Source of the DNA: M3007 sp046329435
GTDB taxonomy: Bacteria > Bacteroidota > Bacteroidia > Chitinophagales > Saprospiraceae
Reading direction: 5' to 3'
Assembly (NCBI GenBank): GCA_046329435.1
Contig: JAXLUR010000001.1
Coordinates: 372,001 to 436,000, forward strand
Length of the DNA: 64,000 nt
Positions within the stretch are counted from its first letter, which is position 1; each line of letters opens with the position of its first letter. The notes under the pieces are model-generated. The model was not told where the DNA came from. It searched no databases and worked only from the letters and a program-made list of their open reading frames with translations. A program made the translations under genes and the position numbers. Shown in pieces: positions 36,182 through 45,255 of the stretch.

Positions 36182-37804
36182 TTAGAACCTTGCCGTAATG
36201 CCGCCGAGCACGTTCAGCCCGTAAATCGGGTAGTTGAGCCAGCGTTCGCGTTTGTTATTCAACAGGTTATTGATATCGAGGAAAACGCCGATGTTTTTGG
36301 TGAAATAGTAGGAGCCGCCGAGGCCGATATCGAACAAGGCCTGCCCGCTGACCACTTTGCCTTCCGTGTTGCGGAACGCGATCTGGTCGGCAATGTAGGC
36401 ATTGGCGCGCAGGCTGGCCTTGCCGCCCATCGCGGTGTAAACGGCGCTGAAATTGCCTTCCAGTTCCGGCAGCCCCCAGTGACTGGTTTCGCGTTCAAGC
36501 GTGTAGAAATTTTGGCTCAGCGTACCCAGGATGGTGAGTTCTTTCATCGGCTGGATCTTGATCGTACCCTGCACATTGAAAATCTGGGCGGTGTCGTACA
36601 CGAGTTTGAACTGCGTAAGTTCGGAAGAGGTAAATGTGGCCTGATACAAGGCGATGTTGTCGGCGGTGCTGAACCCCGCCTGCGCCGTATAACTCAGGAA
36701 ACCGAGGTCGCCGCGAATACCGCCGAAGTAGTTGCGCCACACAGTGTTGCGAATTTTGGATTCGCGAATCTGAAGCCAGGGATTGTACTCCGAGGAGTTG
36801 CGATAGACGTTTTTGCGCAGGTCGCCATCGAGGCCACCGTAAATCTGAAGGCCGTCGCCGAAGATGCGCAGGTTGAGTTCTACGTCGGGAAAGACGTAGA
36901 AAATATCGCGGTTGCTGGCGAAGTTGCCCCCAACTTTAAGGCGCAGCACATCAGCATGGAAAGTGAAAGACGGCTGCAGGTAAATGTTGTTGAGCGTTTC
37001 CTTGTCGTTGGTGTTCAGGGTCGTGAAGTCGGTCCTGATCACCATTTTCAGCGGGTGTTTTTCATTGAACCACTTCGTGGCGCCGAGGCGCAGGTCGAAG
37101 CCTGTTTCCTTGTTGGAAAAATAGTCGTTGAGCAGGTAGAAAGAGGGCGCTACGGAAAAACTGAAGTCCGATTCCGTCCGCTCGGTATTGTACAGGCGGC
37201 CGCTCAAATCGAATACTTTGAAATCCTGTTGAACGCCCTGCGCATCAAACGACAACGAGTCGTGGTCGTAACCATAGTAATGCACGCGGTCGTAGCTGTA
37301 CCCCAGATTGCCTTCCACGGCCAGGTTGTTTTCCAGGTAGTAATTGCCGTTGATACGGGCATCGTTATTGAAAAAACGCTGATTTTCAAGGTCTTTGAAA
37401 TTGGCGCTGTGATGCCGCAGCCAGAGCCGGCCGTCAAATTTGTCGCCTTTCCCGAAGTAATATCCACCTTCGCCGAGGAAAGAGGTCGGAATGCCTGCGC
37501 CGAGTTTTAAATAGCCGTCGTACGACTCTTCCTTGCCCGTCGATTTCATGCCGATGGGGCGAAGTTTGGGGGCGTCATACGTGACGTTGAGCGGCCGTGG
37601 CGGCACGACGTAGTTCTGGCGCTGCGTAGCCGTGTCGAGCGGCGGAAGCGAGGGCGTGACATTCAGTTTGTTGGATTCGAGCAGGCGGGCATCGAAATCC
37701 TTGACGATATTGACGCTTTCACCAGGCAGATCCTGGGCAAGGAGCGCGCTTGCCGAGCACAGGGCGAAAGCGAGGGCGAGCGACAATTTATGATTCAAAC
37801 ACAT
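36182..37804 (-). CDS. Outer-membrane beta-barrel protein (TonB-receptor-barrel-like)
   Basis: A 540-aa exported protein (signal KLSLALAFALCSASALLAQ). After a short Pro-rich N-terminal stretch (VVPPRPLNVTYDAPKLRP) the protein is continuous amphipathic beta-strands ending in the aromatic VLGGITARF. There is no carboxypeptidase-like domain and no plug, so it is not a full TonB-dependent receptor despite its barrel similarity. It is paired 48 bp downstream of the TPR protein gene; this pairing suggests a joint envelope function, but none is established. Confidence 0.8.
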   Translation of the reverse strand: MCLNHKLSLALAFALCSASALLAQDLPGESVNIVKDFDARLLESNKLNVTPSLPPLDTATQRQNYVVPPRPLNVTYDAPKLRPIGMKSTGKEESYDGYLKLGAGIPTSFLGEGGYYFGKGDKFDGRLWLRHHSANFKDLENQRFFNNDARINGNYYLENNLAVEGNLGYSYDRVHYYGYDHDSLSFDAQGVQQDFKVFDLSGRLYNTERTESDFSFSVAPSFYLLNDYFSNKETGFDLRLGATKWFNEKHPLKMVIRTDFTTLNTNDKETLNNIYLQPSFTFHADVLRLKVGGNFASNRDIFYVFPDVELNLRIFGDGLQIYGGLDGDLRKNVYRNSSEYNPWLQIRESKIRNTVWRNYFGGIRGDLGFLSYTAQAGFSTADNIALYQATFTSSELTQFKLVYDTAQIFNVQGTIKIQPMKELTILGTLSQNFYTLERETSHWGLPELEGNFSAVYTAMGGKASLRANAYIADQIAFRNTEGKVVSGQALFDIGLGGSYYFTKNIGVFLDINNLLNNKRERWLNYPIYGLNVLGGITARF

Positions 37805-37852
37805 TGGTTTTCAATTTTTTAATGTTGAAAAAACTGGATTTAAAAGCTTGGC

Positions 37853-40800
37853 TCAATTGCCGTCCTCAATCAGTTCGACGCCTTTGGAGCCGCTGTCGGA
37901 GGGGCGTGGCGTGGTCGAGCCGCCCAAACGGGCATATTTCTCCTGCGCCAGTTTTTTGATCGATTCGTCTTCGCCGGAATAGTTTTCGAGTACGACCTCC
38001 AGGGCTGCGGATGCGCTGTTTTTGTCACCCTGCTCGTAGTACACATCGGAGAGCAGGATCAGGTTGCGGGCGATCCAGTCGTCGTAGCCTGCACTGGCCT
38101 GATTGGCATTGCCAACAGTTTCCTCCGCTTCTGCGTAGCGTTTTTGTTTGAACTGCATTTGCGCGATGAGGTGCCAGGCTTCCGCACTCAGTTCGGATTG
38201 CGAAGTTTGCGTCACCTTTTGCAGGGCGGGCGTAGCCCTGGCGTAATCGTTGCGATCGTAGGCCATTTTGCCAAGGAAGAAGTTGGCGGTTGCGATTTGC
38301 TCGCTCGAAGCCGCGTTCGAGCTGTTGATTTTGGTCGCGTATTCGGTGACGGTTGCCGTGTTATTCGTTTGATAAGCCGAGCGGAGCACCATCACCTGCG
38401 CATCAGTGCGTGCAGCATCCGTGGTGGCGCCTTCTTCCCATTTGCGGCCCAGTTCGAGGGCGCGGGGATAATCTTTTTCCGTATAGAAAGCCAGGAGGGT
38501 GGACTTTTCAGCGGCCTTGGAGAAAAATTTGCCAGGCCCTTTATTGACCACAACTGCGTAGTCGGCGAGGGCTTGCGAGTACTTTTTCACCGGGTCGGAA
38601 GCATAGGATTCGCCGCGATAGAAGTAGGCGGAGGTGGCATTGGGGCCATTCGGGTATTTACTGATGTAATTGGTAAAGCCCTCGATCGCCTGCTGATAAC
38701 GGCCGTTTGAAAACTGGGATTCGGCTGCCTGATAGGTCTTTTGTTCCTTTTCCGAGTTGTCAACTTTGTAGCCGGGAACCGTTTCGAGAAAAGCGAAATA
38801 CTCGTCGGGGCGGTTGAGGTCTTTCACGTAAATCTCTTCCAGCGCTGCGAGGGCGTCCTTGGCCTCTTCGTTTTCAGGGTTGTTCGCAAACACCTGCTTG
38901 TAGTAATTGATGGCGGCGCTGGTATTGCCCTGGTTGTAGGAAATCAGGCCAAGTTTGAGCAACGACTGGTTCACGAGGTTCGATTTGCCGCGAAAATCGG
39001 CCACCAGGCGTTTGAGCGGCGGAATAGCCTCGTTGTACTTGCCCATTTCCTGGTAAGTGTCGCCGATCTGGAACAAGGCCTCGTCGGTGTAGCGGCCGTT
39101 CGGGTACTTGTCCACGAGGGTTTCCAGGTCGATGATCTTGTCGAGCGGGCTGCCCTGAAGGCCGCGAATAATGGCCTTCTGATACAGCGCGTACTCAAAG
39201 CCTTCGTACTTTTTATTAACCGCTTCGTTGTAATAGGTCAGGGCGTCGCCGTACTGGTTTTTCTTGAAGTAGCAATCGCCGAGACGAAGCACGGCATCGC
39301 CCAGCACGCCAGATTTGACCTGATCGGATTGAATGCGGTTATAGTTTTTCTTGATTCCGTCAACAGAAGCCTTGAAATTGGCCTGGGCAAGGTTGTAATC
39401 TTTGAGTTTCAGGTGGTTGTACCCCTGAACATAGTGCCCCATCCACAGGCTGCTTTCGTCGGGAAGGTCGTTGTAGTTTTTGGCGTTGCCGATAAAGGAA
39501 GCCATGTGCTGTTTGGAGATGGCATATTCGCCTTCTTCATTGGAAATGGCGCCCAGCCAGTAGGAGCACAGCGTGCTGGTCCGTTTGTCGACAGGATAAT
39601 CCATGGCGCGGTTGAAATACTGGCGGGCTTCGTTTTTCTGGCCGTTCTGGTACAATTGGAGGCCGCGCAAATAACACACCTGCTGATAGGTTTCGTTGAG
39701 GCGCGCGGGGCGGTTTTTCATACCTTCCAGCGTGGTGATGGCGCGGTCGTAGTCTCTGGTATTCAGGAAGATATCGCTCATCAGCACCTGCGCATCGTTG
39801 TAGTACGTTGATCCGGGCTGGATGCGCTGGAGGGCGTCGAGGGCGTCGCGGTCGTACTTGAGTTCGTAGCTGAGTTTGGCGTAATTGAAGAGTGCGTCTT
39901 CTTTCACGCTTTTATCGAAGTTCAGGTTGGCCGCCTGGCCGAAAGCGTTGCGGGCGGCAAATTTGTTGCCTGTTTTGAGGTAGCAATCGCCGAGGTGATA
40001 CAGGCCGTTTTGCCCCAGAAGGCTGTCCTGTTTGTTCAGTTGTTCAAAATTTTCGATTGCCGACTTGTACCGGGCGGTCTGGTATTGCGCGTAGCCCATC
40101 TGGTAATAGTCGGAAGCGCGCAAGGTCGCGCCGTTCTGAGCGGCATATTCGAGGAAAGGAAGCGCACTGGCATAATCGCCGCGCTCGAAATAGGCCTGGC
40201 CGACCAGTTGGTTCATTTCGGGTCGGTTGCGGTAGCCGTCCACTTTTGCTTTCGGTTCGCCATAGGCGATCACCTGGTCGTACTGCTTTTTGGCGGCGTA
40301 GATCTGGGTGACGTAATACGGGATATAAGCCTTGTATTTGTCCGAGTTTTCGCACTTCTGGAATGCTTTCAGCGCTTCGTCGTACTTTTTTTCGTAAAAT
40401 GCGCAGCATCCATAGTAGTAATTGGCCGGATAAAACCACTCGTTGCGCGGGTTTTCCTTGAGTGGCGCGAACTCACTCTTGGCTTGCGAGAATTTTTTGG
40501 TAACAAAATAGGCGTAGCCCCTTTTGAAACGCATTTCGTCGGCCGTGGGCCCCGAACTTTCGGGCGCCATGTCATAATATGTCAGGGCCTTGTCGTACTC
40601 TTTGGCGTTGAAATAATAATTGCCGATCTCGAGTGCGGCCTGACTGGCGACGGGCGACGGCGCGTGGTTGCGCAGGATGTCGAGCGTCAGTTTTTCTGCT
40701 TCCGGCTGGTCGAGCCGGACGGCGCATTTGGCGAAATACAATTCTGCGTCCGTTTTAAGCGGCCGCCATTCGGGCTCGTTGACAGGGCGCAACAGCTTGA

Positions 40801-40972
40801 TCGCGTTCTCAAATTCCAGTTGCGCCAGGCCGTAAACGCCCTGGTTGAATAAGTCCACACCGCGTTTGTAGGAAGCCGTTGCTTCGGTGTACACAGTGGT
40901 TTGCTGGGCTGCCAAACCTGTGGCAAAGAAGCAGCAAAGCAGGAAGGAAAAAATGCCTTTCCGAAGGTTCAT
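37853..40972 (-). CDS. Large exported tetratricopeptide-repeat protein
   Basis: A 1039-aa protein with a signal peptide (GIFSFLLCCFFATGLAAQ). The rest is TPR helices almost end to end: repeated A-x3-F-x3-G-Y-A-P-type units such as YKRGVDLFNQGVYGLAQLEF, FKRGYAYFVTKKFSQAKSEF and LFQIGDTYQEMGKYNEAIPP. It should be a periplasmic scaffold for envelope partners, and the barrel protein encoded next is the obvious candidate. The ATG at 40972 begins the signal peptide; an upstream in-frame ATG at 41002 would add ten non-signal residues. Confidence 0.85.
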   Translation of the reverse strand: MNLRKGIFSFLLCCFFATGLAAQQTTVYTEATASYKRGVDLFNQGVYGLAQLEFENAIKLLRPVNEPEWRPLKTDAELYFAKCAVRLDQPEAEKLTLDILRNHAPSPVASQAALEIGNYYFNAKEYDKALTYYDMAPESSGPTADEMRFKRGYAYFVTKKFSQAKSEFAPLKENPRNEWFYPANYYYGCCAFYEKKYDEALKAFQKCENSDKYKAYIPYYVTQIYAAKKQYDQVIAYGEPKAKVDGYRNRPEMNQLVGQAYFERGDYASALPFLEYAAQNGATLRASDYYQMGYAQYQTARYKSAIENFEQLNKQDSLLGQNGLYHLGDCYLKTGNKFAARNAFGQAANLNFDKSVKEDALFNYAKLSYELKYDRDALDALQRIQPGSTYYNDAQVLMSDIFLNTRDYDRAITTLEGMKNRPARLNETYQQVCYLRGLQLYQNGQKNEARQYFNRAMDYPVDKRTSTLCSYWLGAISNEEGEYAISKQHMASFIGNAKNYNDLPDESSLWMGHYVQGYNHLKLKDYNLAQANFKASVDGIKKNYNRIQSDQVKSGVLGDAVLRLGDCYFKKNQYGDALTYYNEAVNKKYEGFEYALYQKAIIRGLQGSPLDKIIDLETLVDKYPNGRYTDEALFQIGDTYQEMGKYNEAIPPLKRLVADFRGKSNLVNQSLLKLGLISYNQGNTSAAINYYKQVFANNPENEEAKDALAALEEIYVKDLNRPDEYFAFLETVPGYKVDNSEKEQKTYQAAESQFSNGRYQQAIEGFTNYISKYPNGPNATSAYFYRGESYASDPVKKYSQALADYAVVVNKGPGKFFSKAAEKSTLLAFYTEKDYPRALELGRKWEEGATTDAARTDAQVMVLRSAYQTNNTATVTEYATKINSSNAASSEQIATANFFLGKMAYDRNDYARATPALQKVTQTSQSELSAEAWHLIAQMQFKQKRYAEAEETVGNANQASAGYDDWIARNLILLSDVYYEQGDKNSASAALEVVLENYSGEDESIKKLAQEKYARLGGSTTPRPSDSGSKGVELIEDGN

Positions 40973-41211
40973 GATAAATTGGATTTTAGTTCGGGAGTGC
41001 AATGTTGATTCGACAAATGCAAATGACGAACGCCCGGTTCTCCGGCAGGCATGCCCGGACGCACAAGGTTTAGCAGAATTTTAACTGCCGGAGTTTTGCT
41101 GGCACAAGAACGTGCAAAGCGCCGGCGAAAATATGGAAAGGGGGCAAATTGTGTTAAAATGCTGCACCAACATCATACCAAATGGGGGCAGTGCGGTTCC
41201 CCGGAATTGTC

Positions 41212-41219
41212 TATTTTTG
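41212..41219 (+). promoter_or_regulatory. -7 promoter element of marC
   Basis: TATTTTTG, a perfect TAnnTTTG, lies 24 bp before the marC ATG. It also lies downstream of the long open frame's first ATG (41112), supporting the short start. No clear -33 TTG was seen. Confidence 0.45.
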
Positions 41220-41243
41220 CCCATACCCCAGCCGGTGAACGCT

Positions 41244-41867
41244 ATGGAATTTTTTCTCGCTACCCTTTTTTCCCTGTTTTCCATCGTCGATCCGCCGGGC
41301 GCCATACCAGTTTACGTGGCGCTCACCCGCGATCGGCCCAAGCCCGAGCGCGACAAGATCGCGCTGCACACCAGCTTGTATTTTTTACTCATCCTGGTCA
41401 GTTTCTTTTTGGCCGGCTCCTACATTCTGAGCTTTTTTGGCCTGACCGTGCACGCGCTCCGCATTGCCGGCGGCATGGCTTTGCTGATGAGCGGATTCAG
41501 CCTGATGTCGGGCAATTTCGCACGACAGCGCGGCTACGACAAACAAGCCGAAAAACAGGCGGAAACCCGAAAAGACATCGCGTTTTCGCCCATGGCTATG
41601 CCCATGCTTTCCGGGCCGGGCGCTATTTCCTACCTGATCACGCAGTTCAATCAGCACCAGCTGTGGAGCGAAAGACTCAGCATCATGGCCGCGATTTTGG
41701 CTGTCACGGTGCTGGTATGGGCTTCTTTGCGGATAGCGCCTTTTCTGTTCAGGGTATTTGGCACCGGCGGCCTCAATGCCGTAGCCAGAATCATGGGTTT
41801 TATCGTTGTGGCTATCGGTGTGCAGTTTATCGTAAGTGGCCTGGTGCAACTGGTCAAGGAGATGTAA
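41244..41867 (+). CDS. MarC family integral membrane protein
   Basis: A 207-aa protein with six hydrophobic segments. The family motif FSIVDPPGAIPVYVALT (~9-25) is followed by GLTVHALRIAGGMALLMSGF and, in the second half, SPMAMPMLSGPGAISYLI, the inverted repeat of the DPPG element. MarC proteins are polytopic inner-membrane proteins of uncertain transport function; the link to multidrug resistance is historical. The ATG at 41244 gives the canonical MEFFLATLFSLFSIVDP start. Confidence 0.93.
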   Translation: MEFFLATLFSLFSIVDPPGAIPVYVALTRDRPKPERDKIALHTSLYFLLILVSFFLAGSYILSFFGLTVHALRIAGGMALLMSGFSLMSGNFARQRGYDKQAEKQAETRKDIAFSPMAMPMLSGPGAISYLITQFNQHQLWSERLSIMAAILAVTVLVWASLRIAPFLFRVFGTGGLNAVARIMGFIVVAIGVQFIVSGLVQLVKEM

Positions 41868-41954
41868 TGCTAAGTTTTGATGAATTTTAGGCTAAATCTT
41901 CGTCCTTCAATGGCAAAATGAACAACTTGCCCCCGCAACGGCCGCTGAAATACC

Positions 41955-43535
41955 ATGAACGAATTGCTCTCGCTCGCACAAACCAAGCTGAATGACGCCA
42001 AAGTCACGCTGGTGCTCGACGATTATGACCGCCGGCTGCTGATGAAAAGTCCGGACGCAGTGTTCGTGTGCAACCGACTGTTGCCGGGCCTCGACGAATG
42101 GATACTGCTCAGCCTGATGGCCCAAAAAAGCGAGCAGGCCAAAATCCTGCACCCCTACCCTTCCGCGCTGCCCAAATCGCTACGCCCTTCGGTCATCCGG
42201 CCGGCCAGAAAACGCCTGGAAGATCGCTTGCTGCGGGTCAATTTTGCCAAAAAAATAGCCAAATCGGTGCAAAAAGGCTTTTCGATAGGCCTGGCCATTG
42301 ATTTTTCAGACCACCCTTTCGGCGACCTCGGGAAAAACCTGCTGCGCCCGCAAATCCTGAAACAACTCCGCAAAAGCAAACAAAACGTCGTGCCTGTGCA
42401 CCTGAGTGCGGAGCGCTTGCCCGGAGGTTTGTTGCGCAAAGCCCTGCCCGGCCTGCCCTATCATTTCACCAGCGAACCCGTAAAAATTCATGTGCGGCTG
42501 GGCAGCCCCATCGGCCCCGACGACATAGGCCGGCTGCCCAAAAACCGGCTCTGGGGCAAATTTTTGCAGGCACGGATTTTTTCGCTCGGCTCGCCGCTCG
42601 ACATCAAACCGGAACACATTGCGCCATCCTCTTCCGCGAAGGACGAGCCCCTGGCCGACCCCGTTCCCGAGCACCTGGTCGCGGCCGACATTGAAGCGCT
42701 GCCGGCTACTGCAAAAATCGCGAGCCGCGGGCCTTTCGATGTGTTTGTCGCGCCGTTTGGCGATTTGCCCAACGCCATGTTCGAGATCGGACGCCTGAGG
42801 GAATGCACGTTCAGGGCCGTCGGCGAAGGCACCGGCAAAAGCCGCGACCTCGACGAGCACGATATTTATTATTTGCAACTGGTAATCTGGGACCGCGATG
42901 CGCGCCGAATCGTCGGCGGCTACCGGCTTGGACAGGGCGACCAAATCTTCAAACGCTTCGGAATCAACGGATTCTACACCAACTCGCTGTTCAAGATGTC
43001 GCCGGGGCTTTACCCCGTGTTGCAACACGCCGTCGAACTGGGCCGCACCTACGTCGTGCCCGAATATCAGCGTCACCGCCTTTCCCTGTTTCTGCTGTGG
43101 AAGGGAATCCTGCATTTTCTGCTCGATAACCCGCAATACCGATACCTGATCGGGCCGGTGAGCATCAGCAAATACTACACTGATGTATCGAAAGGCGTTA
43201 TCGTAGAATTTCTAAAACAACATTGTTTCGACGCGCATCTGGCCCAGTACGTACAGCCGCGCAAACCGTTTCGGCCCCAGACAAAGGCAGTCAATACCCG
43301 TTTGCTGGCCGGAAACCTGGAGGCCTTCGAAGCGCTTGAACACTTTGTGGAAGATGCCGAGCCGGCCCATGCCAGCGTACCAGTGCTGCTCCGGCAATAC
43401 CTGCGGCAAAACGCCCGCTTTATTGCTTTCAATGTCGATCCCAATTTTTCCGACTGCCTCGACGGCCTTATGCTGCTGGATATGAAAGACCTCCCCCCCG
43501 AAACCATCGAAACGCTGAAGCAGGAAAAACACTGA
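41955..43535 (+). CDS. PlsC-like / GNAT-type acyltransferase fusion (OlsF/GlsF-like)
   Basis: A 526-aa protein in two parts. The C-terminal ~300 residues match the GNAT N-acyltransferase family of ornithine/glycine lipid synthesis (RECTFRAVGEGTGKSRDLDEHDIYYLQ, then ARRIVGGYRLGQGDQIF and YVVPEYQRHRLSLFLLWKGI). The N-terminal ~225 residues keep the late PlsC blocks (NVVPVHLSAERLPGG, KIHVRLGSPIG) but lack the early NHxxxxD catalytic motif; DHPFGDLG near residue 118 is the nearest look-alike but sits just before the late blocks. A bifunctional amino-acid-lipid synthase is likely if the first domain is active; otherwise only N-acylation. Confidence 0.72.
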   Translation: MNELLSLAQTKLNDAKVTLVLDDYDRRLLMKSPDAVFVCNRLLPGLDEWILLSLMAQKSEQAKILHPYPSALPKSLRPSVIRPARKRLEDRLLRVNFAKKIAKSVQKGFSIGLAIDFSDHPFGDLGKNLLRPQILKQLRKSKQNVVPVHLSAERLPGGLLRKALPGLPYHFTSEPVKIHVRLGSPIGPDDIGRLPKNRLWGKFLQARIFSLGSPLDIKPEHIAPSSSAKDEPLADPVPEHLVAADIEALPATAKIASRGPFDVFVAPFGDLPNAMFEIGRLRECTFRAVGEGTGKSRDLDEHDIYYLQLVIWDRDARRIVGGYRLGQGDQIFKRFGINGFYTNSLFKMSPGLYPVLQHAVELGRTYVVPEYQRHRLSLFLLWKGILHFLLDNPQYRYLIGPVSISKYYTDVSKGVIVEFLKQHCFDAHLAQYVQPRKPFRPQTKAVNTRLLAGNLEAFEALEHFVEDAEPAHASVPVLLRQYLRQNARFIAFNVDPNFSDCLDGLMLLDMKDLPPETIETLKQEKH

Positions 43536-43606
43536 TTTCTAATTTTTTTACCTTGTCAAGAAATTTTTAACTGAGGATAATTTTTATAAATTATTGTTTT
43601 AAAATT

Positions 43607-43636
43607 TTTGAACCAATTTAAAACGTTTTATTTTTG
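43607..43636 (+). promoter_or_regulatory. Bacteroidota promoter upstream of the 43691 gene
   Basis: TTTG (43607-43610), an 18-bp spacer and TATTTTTG (43629-43636) fit the -33/-7 consensus well, in a strongly AT-rich intergenic stretch (43536-43690). The leader would be ~50 nt. Confidence 0.7.
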
Positions 43637-43690
43637 TCGCACGTTAAGTCATTCTAAGACAATTGATTGCCCGATTCAAATAATCGTGTT

Positions 43691-44398
43691 ATGAAAAAGC
43701 AACCTGGTCATCGACAGCACAACGTTTCGGATGCCGACCTCTATGTTCAGTGTGTCACAGCCATCCGCAACGCCCAGCGCGACCTTGATTTTTTTACCCA
43801 GTATGGCTACGGCCCCGACCGTCTGAAGGCATTTATGAGCCTCTGCCAGCAATTTCACGACATGCCCGACGACGACGAAATGGTCGGCGATCAAATGATC
43901 GGTACGGAAAAAAAGAATCAGGCCGCAGAAAAACTGAAAACGGCCATTCGCTCCCTCATGACCCGTGTGGCCATGAAATACCACGACCGGACAGGGCGCT
44001 ACCGCAAATTTGGCACCGCCAAACTCGGCGACATGAGCGACCCTCAACTGCTGTTTTGCGGCCGCAGGGTAGCGCGGGTGGCGCGCCAACAGATTGATTT
44101 TCTGGCCGATGTCGGCGTAAATGAAAACATCATTCAGCGCGTGCTCGACGCCTGTTCGGAATTCGAAACGGCGATGAACATCCAGCAGGACAAACTGCAC
44201 GACCGTGATATTGCCGTGGAACGCCGGGTCGAGCAGGGGAATAAAATCTACAAGGAACTCGTTGTTTTGTGCGATATCGGTAAGGATATCTGGGTCGAGC
44301 GCGACCCGGTGAAATACGAGCAATATTGCCTTTACGAAAGCAATGCCGATCAAAAGCGGGCCCGGAAAGTCCGCGAAGCGGCAGCGCGCCAAGCCTGA
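43691..44398 (+). CDS. Hypothetical alpha-helical protein
   Basis: A 235-aa soluble, predominantly helical protein without a signal peptide or membrane segment. Unrecognised. Features: DLYVQCVTAIRNAQRDLDFF near the N-terminus, a central acidic turn (DMPDDDEMVGDQ), repeated helical heptad-like segments, and a basic C-terminus (ADQKRARKVREAAARQA). The ATG at 43691 is preferred over one at 43667 because it starts a conventional basic N-terminus. It has a good promoter 55 bp upstream and is followed after 5 bp by the zinc-ribbon gene, so the two are probably co-transcribed. Confidence 0.7.
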   Translation: MKKQPGHRQHNVSDADLYVQCVTAIRNAQRDLDFFTQYGYGPDRLKAFMSLCQQFHDMPDDDEMVGDQMIGTEKKNQAAEKLKTAIRSLMTRVAMKYHDRTGRYRKFGTAKLGDMSDPQLLFCGRRVARVARQQIDFLADVGVNENIIQRVLDACSEFETAMNIQQDKLHDRDIAVERRVEQGNKIYKELVVLCDIGKDIWVERDPVKYEQYCLYESNADQKRARKVREAAARQA

Positions 44399-44403
44399 GT
44401 ACG

Positions 44404-44691
44404 ATGGAAAACTCATTCAGGATCGAATGTCCGAAATGCGGCTGGGAGCCCGCTCCCCATGACCTGTGGGGCTGTTCCTGTGGCCACATGTGGCACACTT
44501 TCGACACGGCGGGGCGTTGCCCCAATTGCAACCGCCAGTGGGAAGACACGCAATGCCACGGCCCGGAGGTGGGCGGGTGTTTGGGCTGGTCGCCGCATCT
44601 CGACTGGTACAAAGGGCTTGACGAGGCCTTGCGACTGGCCCTTGAAGAACTTCGGGCGAGGGTGCGCGAAAAGGAACTCGGCGCTAGTTGA
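44404..44691 (+). CDS. Small zinc-ribbon protein
   Basis: A 95-aa protein with two to three Cys-pair knuckles: CPKCGW (~9-14), CSCGHMWHTFDTAGRCPNC (~24-42) and a later Cys pair near DTQCHGPEVGGC. It resembles uncharacterised zinc-ribbon proteins; nucleic-acid or protein binding is plausible. The last 8 bp overlap the end of the convergent phosphoribosyltransferase gene. Confidence 0.72.
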   Translation: MENSFRIECPKCGWEPAPHDLWGCSCGHMWHTFDTAGRCPNCNRQWEDTQCHGPEVGGCLGWSPHLDWYKGLDEALRLALEELRARVREKELGAS

Positions 44692-45184
44692 GGTGTACAG
44701 CCATATTGTTTACCTCCTTGATTCTCACGTCGATATCATCTTTTAGGGTGGTAAACAAGGACAGCCCGACATAGTCTGCCTTGATCGGAAACGACTTGTG
44801 TTTTCGGTCCACCAGTACAGCGACTTCCACTTTTTTGGGGATTACTTTCAACAGCGGTTGCACGGCGTAGAAAATGGTACGGCCGGTGTTGGCCACATCG
44901 TCAACGATGATGATGACCTTGTTGCGCAGCGACTCGGCAGGCATTTCGATATAGGGATCGTATTCTACCGGATTGGCCGGATTGAGGCGAATACGTGTGA
45001 GGGTGAGCGAGAGTCCTTCGGGGGCGAAAGCAAGCAGTTCGGACATCAGCAATTCGGCGAAACCTACGCCGTTGTTGTTGAGGCCCGCCAAAATAATCTC
45101 CTCTTCGCCGAAATTGTTTTCCAGGATTTCGATAGCCAGCCGCTTGATTTTCCGGCGGATTTGCCGGTCGTCCAGGATTTTCAT
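44684..45184 (-). CDS. PyrR-like phosphoribosyltransferase
   Basis: A 166-aa type I phosphoribosyltransferase fold. The PRPP loop VIIIVDDVANTGRTI is at ~90-104, and VAVLVDRKHKSFPIKADYVG is the PyrR-type region. A regulatory or uracil-phosphoribosyltransferase role is possible, but PyrR RNA binding cannot be judged from sequence. The ATG at 45184 starts MKILDDRQIRRKIKRLA; the frame runs seven codons further upstream. It is divergent from the Fe-S oxidoreductase gene at 45256. Confidence 0.85.
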   Translation of the reverse strand: MKILDDRQIRRKIKRLAIEILENNFGEEEIILAGLNNNGVGFAELLMSELLAFAPEGLSLTLTRIRLNPANPVEYDPYIEMPAESLRNKVIIIVDDVANTGRTIFYAVQPLLKVIPKKVEVAVLVDRKHKSFPIKADYVGLSLFTTLKDDIDVRIKEVNNMAVHLN

Positions 45185-45255
45185 GTGAAATTGATTTGAG
45201 CGCAAAATTCCATTGCACGCGCCGTATTTTCGCCCCGAATCGAAAAAAAAGACTG

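Noticed and set aside
36182..37804. Calling the barrel protein a TonB-dependent receptor
   Set aside because: It has barrel-like strands but no plug domain or TonB box, so only the outer-membrane barrel is supported.
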